DNA of 64,000 bases from Mesostigma viride (lineage: Eukaryota > Streptophyta > Mesostigmatophyceae > Mesostigmatales > Mesostigmataceae), in assembly GCA_009746045.1 (NCBI GenBank), contig RPFO01000448.1, forward strand, positions 1,974,047-2,038,046, given 5' to 3'. Made by a program: the position numbers and the translations under genes. Each line of letters starts with the position of its first letter. The first letter of the stretch is position 1. This document shows positions 57,584-64,000 of this stretch, one piece after another. The notes beneath the pieces are model-generated. The model searched no databases and had not been told where the DNA came from. It saw nothing but the letters and a program-made list of their open reading frames with translations.

Positions 57584-60500
57584 ATGAATGTCGCTGCCAT
57601 GTCCGTCTCCGCCAACGCTTCTTCTTTGTTGAAGGCTCGCTGGCGAGGAGCACCTCTGGCACAACGTTCCCAACGGTCTTTGGCACTTCAAGCCCGGCCC
57701 GTTCAAGCCTTTGCTCAGCAAGGCAACGCTGATATTAACTCCGATGTCAGTCGCCGTGCCGTCTTGTTGGGGCTGTGCTCAGTCGTCTCGGCGTTCAGCG
57801 TGAATTTACTTCCGGCAGGGCAAGGTGCGCCGTTGTCTTGGTATTAGACTGGTATTAGCATGTAGCGTCTTCCCCTGTAGTCGCCTTCGTGAGGGCGAAG
57901 GGTAGAGTACTGAGCCAGTAATACATTCCTTCAACTTGCCCTGGCGTCCAGGCGAAAGTATCGGCCATTATGACCAGTCATGTCTTGCCATAATGAAGGT
58001 GCGCGCTGCCGTAGTGTCATGTAGGAAAGCGTTGATGCATTGGCTTTTACCGTCGCGTATAGAAGCTGCGCATACCATCAGAAATATCAATAGCTTGAGC
58101 CCTAGTGCCAAAGCCGTAGCTGCGTATTCTTCTGCAAATTAACGCTAAGCAATGCGGCATTGCTTGCATTATTACTCTTAATACTCTACGAACTCTTTCC
58201 TGCTGTCCTTGTAGTTGACATAATGTCGGCTTTCTTTACATTGATCGGTCAGCGGTAGTGCCTGCGTTCCTGCAGAAAATATATGTTTTGGTCCTCTACT
58301 ATATTATTTATCTTCTCCGCCGCAACAAATTTTAATGATATCTGCCTTGCCCTGTAGTCAAAGAACATCCCCCTGATTGTCCCGGGCTATATATTTTTAA
58401 TGTTGGGAGCCCGTTAACAGCCAGTAATGAAGCAGCGTGTTGTCGGGCTTAATGCCCGATCCGATGGTCAAAAGGCTTAATGCCCGATCCAATGGTCAAA
58501 AGCTCTCCTTCACGCTATTTCATAGCCGTTAACCTGGGCTCTGGCCCAGTGCATTCCTCATCCCGCCAAGGCCATGCCTGGTCTAAGCACTCAAGGCATC
58601 TCTCGCGCTTCTGTCATCCCCCGTGCTGGCCCACAGGAGGCGCTGCCATCGCGGCCGATTCGTCCCCTCGCCAGGGATTCGGAAAGTATATCAAAAAGTG
58701 CGTTCGCAACCTTAAACTGTTACGGGCCCACCCTTTGGGTGCGTGGCTGCGCATACGACATGACCATGCCAAGTCGCGGGGCATACGGAGCCTCCTATCT
58801 GTTCACCCCAGCCGTGTGTTGTGTTGTGCGTGAGGAAGGGGCATGTGCATGTGTGAACGGGTGCCTTTCATTGGGTAAGGGGGACGGGGGAGGGGGGGGG
58901 GGAGGGATGGGAGGAGAGACAGATACAGGACAGAAAATCAGGAGATGTTGGAGATAGGAGTGGGGGTGGGGGTGGCATGGAGGCAGGCAGGCAGGCAAGG
59001 GCATGCACGCGATACCTTTGCAAGGTGACAGCTCCTTACGTTTTGTAGAGGCTTGATTAGTTAGAGGGGTGAGCACGGGGTGCTCTCTTTGCGCTTTGCG
59101 CCCTCCACGGTGGAGCATGAAAAGCATGGTTGCGATCTGTTGCTGGATAAATATGGATGTATATCGATTTATGGATGTTTATCCATGTATGGATATATAT
59201 GGATGTATGGATGTATATGGATGCATGGATGTATATGGATATATGGATGTAGATATTTCCGGATTCGACCCCCGTACCATGCTCTTTCTGCAATACGCCC
59301 CTGCAGCCATGCGTGCACCCAAGAAGACAAAGTTACGATTCACTATCCCTGCATCTCCTCCCCCTACCCCCCATCTTCCACCAGCAGCTAAACCTCAATC
59401 CCCCCCATCCCGTGCACCCCCCGCAGGTCACTTTGGGTTACACAAAGAAAGATGCAGCTCAAAGTGCTTAGACAGATGCAGATTGATGCAGGTGTCTACC
59501 GGGGGGAGGCCAACATGATACTCTATCCGAGTGATCTATGATTGAGCAAGATGGTGCCATTTGTCACAGATCGTAGCATGGCCCTCGTCGTAGCTTCAGA
59601 CAAAGGGGGCCTCGGGGGGGCTGCCGCCTGCGTGCTCTGTGGGCTCATACTCGCTGCCTTGTGGGCTGCCATGCGGCTCCCTTGTTCTATTTTTATCTTC
59701 ATTTTTGTTATGTGGCCAGGAAGGAGAACGATCCCATTGAGACGTACGTGCCATCCATCCTGCTGGCGAGGAAGCAGATGCTGACCATCCGTGAGTACTT
59801 CCTTCGGCTATTAATAACTAGATAACCCTTTATCGAGCCCAGTGACAGTTGCAGGAAACATGGGTGAGTATTACTGTTGGCTATGGTTTACCCTTTACAG
59901 TCATTGCCGCGTTAAGTTACGATTATTAAGGTTACGTTCCCGCGTAAAGTTACGATGCCCAGATTTTGGCGGCTTATACCTTACTGCCCACCTTTCGGTA
60001 AATATCTGGACGGGAAAATGGACTTCGGGCGATTTTGATGCTGCAGCTGGATCGGGCTTGACGAGAGCTGTCGATTGCCGTAGAGAAGTCCCTAAGTGGA
60101 GGAGGGGGTGGGCTGCTAGCATAATTCTACCGCGAAGGTTACCTACCCGCGTTAAGTTACTTTCCGGCGTTAAGTTACGACTCCCAGATTTTGGCGGCGA
60201 TCGTAACTTAACGAGGGAACAACTGGTGTACGAAACTATCTGTGACAGCCAGTACGGCAACAGGCACGATGTATCGCATGACTTGGTATGGGCATGATTA
60301 CCGTACTCCAATCTTCGCTGGCATTCGACCTTCAGTTTTTTCTAGATTGTGTTGAGCGCTATTTTAGGCTGTTGTGGGGAAGTGATGTGGGTGCGTGCAG
60401 CAGGTTTCAGCACAGTTTTGTATCAACTAGCGCTGTGCCCGCCTACTTTGCCCCGCGCACAACCTGAGATGGAGCGGCCTGCGCATCGATCGCCCAGTTT

Positions 60501-61771
60501 TAACACATGGGCAGTTTGTTTCAAAGGTAGGATCGGTAAAAGTAAATGGCAGTTTCGAAGATATGCTATGGGCTATGCTCTTTTTTATACCCCTTTGCAT
60601 AGGATTTCATTCGCGGCTCATCATCTACTCTTTGTTATGTCATCGCCTACATGCTAAGATCATTGGAATAAGAACCCCTTCAACCCCATAATCCCCCCAA
60701 CTCCCTGGGGAAAAAATGACAGGTGGCATTCTCGGTGACGAGGAGGTCAGCATGACGGACATACGCCAGCTGTTGCGGGGGGGACCCGTGTCGGGCATTC
60801 GGGCCGACCTTAAAGCGGTATGTTACGCTAGCTCGAGCAGGGAGTATCGCAACTTGCTAGCCGTATAACAAGGTACGTTGGGGCGGATGCCTGTGGCAGC
60901 ACCCCCTCTGTGTCGTAGGTCGGAGGACACGAGATGGAGAGCATGCAGCTGTGTGCGTGTGGATACACCACCACTTCGCTTATGGGCTCTTATTTCTTGT
61001 AGGGTTCCTATCTCTTGTATGTGATCGTGGGGACGCTCGCTCTGACTGCAGATATTGGCCTATGCCACTTGAGCTATAAACGACTTCATTATCTCACTTG
61101 AGGTTCCCGTGGGGTTCAATACCATGGGCCACCGGCACAGGCTGACAACCGTGTGGAGTGTGGACTCAGAAGTTGCTCCATCTGTTTCTTCGATCATGCT
61201 TCACCACGGGCAGCCCAGGCCATATTTCCCAATCATACTCCCCAGGCCTGCCATGCCCTGCCCTAGCAACATCTTCCATATATTATGGCAACAACTGCTG
61301 TGTATGTGCTCACTGCTGCTCCACGTGGTCGTTTTGCACCGATGTTTGTTGCTCCTTTTGCCTTCGCCTCTGTTTGTGCGCATCTCATGGCGTGTGCGTT
61401 GCCTAGATCCTCTCACGTGGCCTTTGATTTTTGACGTGGCCTATGGCCACTTATGTGGCCTCTGTTATTGTACTAAGCCCATCTTCAGTCATGTGGCATA
61501 TGCTCTCTTAATGCGGCCGATTTTTCTCTTGTGTGTCATCCATGTGACACCTGTCACCTCTGTGTGCGCCACCAGGTCAAGGAGTATGCAGAGACGGTGA
61601 GCGAGGAGAGCAGCGTGGCCACGGGGGAAGCGGTCAATGCAGCCCTGCGGTTAGTGCTCCACCTGCACAACGCAAACAGTTTTTGGTGGCAACCAGTTTT
61701 GGGTGGCAACCACTTTTCGGTCCAAATTTGATACTGACCAAGGAACAAACAAGCCAGCCGTTCCTAGTCTA

Positions 61772-61816
<45 letters not shown>

Positions 61817-63275
61817 GCGTGAATAAGAATTGTGTAACCCGACCCCAGCAAAGGCGGCCCCCTTGAAGCCTAGACCCACTCAGCCTCTGATCTTTGCGGA
61901 CTGGCCTGCCTCCTCACCCACCAAGTCTCCCTCTTTGCCCCTCCCTGACCACCTGCTCTCCTGCCCGCCTACCCTCTGACCACCTGGCCACCTGCCCGTA
62001 CATGCCCCCCCCATTTCACCAGCTCACCCCGATCCCACCAGCACCCCCTTATGTAACCCGCATGCATTTACTGGGCAGCCAGGCATGGGGTAAACAACCC
62101 AACCTGCAACTCTTCTGCACACATGAGCATTGCCCAAACGTGGCGAGTTTTCCGATACCTCTCTTAGCTCGTGTTGGAGCTATTGGGAAGGTGCTTCTAA
62201 TCAGTATGTTGATAATAACCAACACCCTTGCAACTACGGCCGCAGGCCTCTAGAAGCTGGGCATGCCTATCGAAACCTTGTTCAGAATTATTCACCACCC
62301 CCTTTCAGTTCCAGGGCTTTTGAAAAACATGCTCTCAATTACTTATTGACTCATAACCAACACTGCTGTTGCGAAGCAGGGCTCTGAGAATGTGGACGTG
62401 TCTTCAATGACCTTGACAACAGATAACCACCACCTTGTTTGGGAATGACGGAGCCTCCTTGGAGAAGGTTGAACATGCTCCAGTTGTGACTTACAATCAA
62501 CACTGCTCTTCACCTTGCAGGGCTCTTGAGAAGGTGGACGTCCTGCTGCTGAACGGCGGGCGAGGATCCGCGCAGGTGTCGCGTTCGGACGTGCAGGGCT
62601 ATGTCGACACTGTGGTGGCATCCATCGACAAGTAAGACACCGCTTCTAGTTGCTTCTCTGCATGTGTGTGCACATAAGACATGTATGTGTGCCATTTTCA
62701 AATTTACAACGTGGGGACTGCTTGTGATGAAGAACTTGTGGGCGTAACTCACGCGCCAGCCTGGGGCACGGCTGTAGGTGCCGGGTCCCACCACCCTTGA
62801 ATGCAAAGAAATTCTGCAGTTGCCAGAGCTCTAGCTGGGGACATATCTAGATCTTGCTTTCCGGGGGTCACCCTTGCAAAGCATTGTTGATCCTCGTCCC
62901 CGCCACGGACTTGCTGCTCAAGAGTTTTAGTTTTGACTTCTTTTTTCCGGAACTTTGGTGCCTTTTCATGCGCTTCGATCATAGTAGTACGTATCAGGAC
63001 TCATTTATATGATTTTTGAAAATTGACCTATTTTTTCCCCTTGCTTTTGTGGCTTTTCATGCGCTTTGGTCCCATGGATCAGGGCTCTTCTGGCGGTCCC
63101 CCCAGCTGTCATGGAGTCATCGCAGGCATTCCTTGATAGCATGAGCAGTTCCACAAAATCCAGTGACAGCGCCAGTGGTAGCAGCACCACCAGTAGTAGC
63201 AGCTCTAGTGACACGGCACCAGCACGCACATTGATTCGTGAATCTCCCAGCTCTATCCAGGAGAAGCTCTTTTAA
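57584..63275 (+). CDS. Thylakoid lumen protein with twin-arginine transit peptide
   Basis: Exons: 57584-57824, 58637-58697, 59720-59790, microexon 59855-59863, 60723-60817, 61576-61649, 62521-62631, 63083-63275. Phases agree with the microexon (284 residues) or without it (281). Residues 1-55 look like a stroma-targeting peptide. VSRRAVLLGLCSVVSAFSVN is a twin-arginine lumen signal, and AIAADSS offers an AxA cleavage site. The mature part reads GFGKYIKKKENDPIETYVPS, then ILGDEEVSMTDIRQLLRGGP, VKEYAETVSEESS, ALEKVDVLLLNGG and a Ser-rich tail ending SIQEKLF. It looks all-helical, as in small lumen proteins of photosystem or NDH assembly, but the exact family was not recognised. Donors GTGCGC, GTGCGT, GTGAGT, GTGAGT, GTATGT, GTTAGT and GTAAGA. 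Confidence 0.82.
57825..59719 (+). other. Introns 1 and 2 of the lumen-protein gene
   Basis: Intron 1 (57825-58636) has no recognised element. Intron 2 (58698-59719) has a G-run (58885-58903), GGCAG repeats near 58980 and an ATGGATGTATAT microsatellite at 59143-59255. Confidence 0.75.
59855..59863 (+). CDS. Probable 9-nt microexon
   Basis: GAAACATGG lies between a good acceptor (CAGTTGCAG) and a consensus donor (GTGAGT), 64 nt after exon 3. It is phase 1 on both sides, adding RNM within TIRNMGGILGDEE. Skipping it also preserves the frame, so it could be alternative. Confidence 0.5.
59910..60213. mobile_element. Candidate MITE with 14-bp terminal inverted repeats
   Basis: 304 bp bounded by CGTTAAGTTACGAT and its exact complement ATCGTAACTTAACG. 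Internal copies of the same motif and a repeated CCCAGATTTTGGCGG block occur at both ends (about 59959 and 60184). It lies 46 bp downstream of the microexon. No clear target-site duplication; no coding capacity. Confidence 0.5.
60214..60722 (+). other. Remainder of intron before exon at 60723
   Basis: No gene or repeat noticed. The acceptor is AAATGACAG|GTGGC at 60722. Confidence 0.6.
60818..61575 (+). other. Lumen-protein intron ending at 61575
   Basis: Starts GTATGT. The last 150 bp contain several CATGTGGC/CACGTGGC-like words, perhaps decayed duplications. Acceptor GCCACCAG. Confidence 0.65.
61650..62520 (+). other. Lumen-protein intron with repeated acceptors
   Basis: An (AC)n(GC)n microsatellite is at 61772-61820. 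The last 220 bp contain about three degenerate copies of the acceptor plus exon start: TTCCAGGGCTTTTGAAAAA (about 62310), GAAGCAGGGCTCTGAGAATG (about 62375) and GGAGCCTCCTTGGAGAAGG (about 62450), before the true TTGCAG|GGCTCTTGAGAAGG. Confidence 0.75.
62632..63082 (+). other. Lumen-protein last intron with duplicated acceptor region
   Basis: CCTTTTCATGCGCTTCGATC at about 62962 and GCTTTTCATGCGCTTTGGTC at 63052 mark a roughly 91-bp duplication reaching the acceptor GGATCAG|GGCTC. Confidence 0.7.
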
Positions 63276-63309
63276 AGTCCACATTGCCATGCAATGTTAT
63301 AATAATGAA

Positions 63310-64000
63310 CTTCTCAACTTTGGCTAGACTGCCTGGCGCTCGAGGCTCGGGCTGTTGGTCTAGAAATTAGCCCCAAAACGGAGGCCCTGGCTCTCGGCAT
63401 GGCCGGGCCCCCGCCCCCACTCCGCCTCTTAGATGACACCGAGGTCAACTACCCTACTTCAGGCCGCTTCAAGCTGCTCGGCAGCTGGCTTCCCGACTGC
63501 GAGGACGACCTGACGATGCACGGCTAGGCATGGCGTGGGCGCAACTCCATGACCACCGCCGCTGGTGGAGCAACCCCGCCCTATACCCCGGCTCGTCAAG
63601 CGTGACCTCTTCAAGGTCGTCGTTCTGACGTGATCCTGACCGGCCTACGACGCCGAGACCTGGACACTGACGCAGGAGCTAGCTCAGAGCAACGCCTCGA
63701 CGGCAGCGTCACCAAGATGCTGCGCAAGGCCCTTAACATCCCCTTTGGTTTGCACATTAGAAATGAGGATTTGTACGCTGATTTGCCCTATGTTCCCCGC
63801 ATCATTAGGCACAGGCGCCTGGGCCTAGCCGGGCACCTGGCCCGCTCAGATCAGGTAGACACATCAGATAGACTAGCTGGCACCAGGCTGGCCCGCCCAG
63901 CCTAGCTGGGCGTTATGTCCTCACCTGGCGTGCCCCAGGCCACGCACGCGGCAGGGCCGCCACCCATGGACTTTTCATGATAGACTAGGCACGGGCATGT
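63310..64000 (+). mobile_element. LINE copy 2, 5'-truncated, continues past the window
   Basis: Plus-strand paralogue of the minus-strand LINE at 10200-15090. It covers the post-RT region from about 63315 (matching 14470) through HRRLGLAGHLARSDQVDTS (about 63800-63860) to the window end. It carries TTAA at 63733-63736 where the other copy has piggyBac. Internal deletions and frame changes make it a pseudogene. It starts only 35 bp after the lumen gene's stop, probably within or just beyond the 3' untranslated region. Confidence 0.8.

Overview
The window is nuclear DNA from a photosynthetic eukaryote, most likely a green alga. Three things point there: a multi-exon gene whose protein starts with a bipartite, twin-arginine thylakoid-lumen transit peptide; an interstitial array of the plant-type telomere repeat CCCTAAA; and a Penelope-like retroelement with an amino-terminal GIY-YIG nuclease, an arrangement known from green algae. 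Species is not assigned. Only two host genes were found and both are split by repeat-rich introns.

Layout. 1-5720: the 3' part of a Ty3/gypsy chromovirus (RNase H, integrase, chromodomain, an extra open reading frame after pol, 3' LTR), inserted in the remains of a LINE ORF1. 5721-10200: LINE debris, short interspersed repeats, a 21-bp perfect hairpin, a LINE carboxyl-terminal fragment. 10200-15090: a minus-strand LINE split by a piggyBac-type DNA transposon (10663-14062); the unsplit LINE sequence is seen at 63310-64000. 16050-19393: a second piggyBac copy in inverted orientation.

20065-57030 (minus): one gene of about 37 kb. I assembled 15 exons (3888 nt, 1295 codons) whose splice phases all agree. 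It encodes a probable plastid-targeted C2-domain class 3 lipase with a 600-codon Ser/Gly/Ala-rich exon between the C2 and lipase parts. Its 14 introns hold a Penelope-like element with a 1018-codon open frame (intron 14), a second broken Ty3/gypsy relic and a telomere-repeat insertion (intron 13), a 45-bp minisatellite (intron 11), a 25-bp minisatellite of 4.9 kb (intron 8) and large microsatellites.

57031-57583 is a 553-bp divergent promoter region with three CACGTG hexamers, shared with the plus-strand lumen-protein gene (57584-63275; seven exons plus a probable 9-nt microexon).

The most unusual signal is that many introns in both genes carry tandem or degenerate duplications whose units include the intron's own splice junction and often the exon edge. 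Seven of the 14 lipase introns show this at the 5' splice site, others at the 3' splice site, and exon 7 is flanked by partial copies of itself on both sides. This suggests introns here grow by local duplication seeded at exon-intron junctions, leaving decoy splice sites. All exon calls and comparisons were made by eye, without database search.
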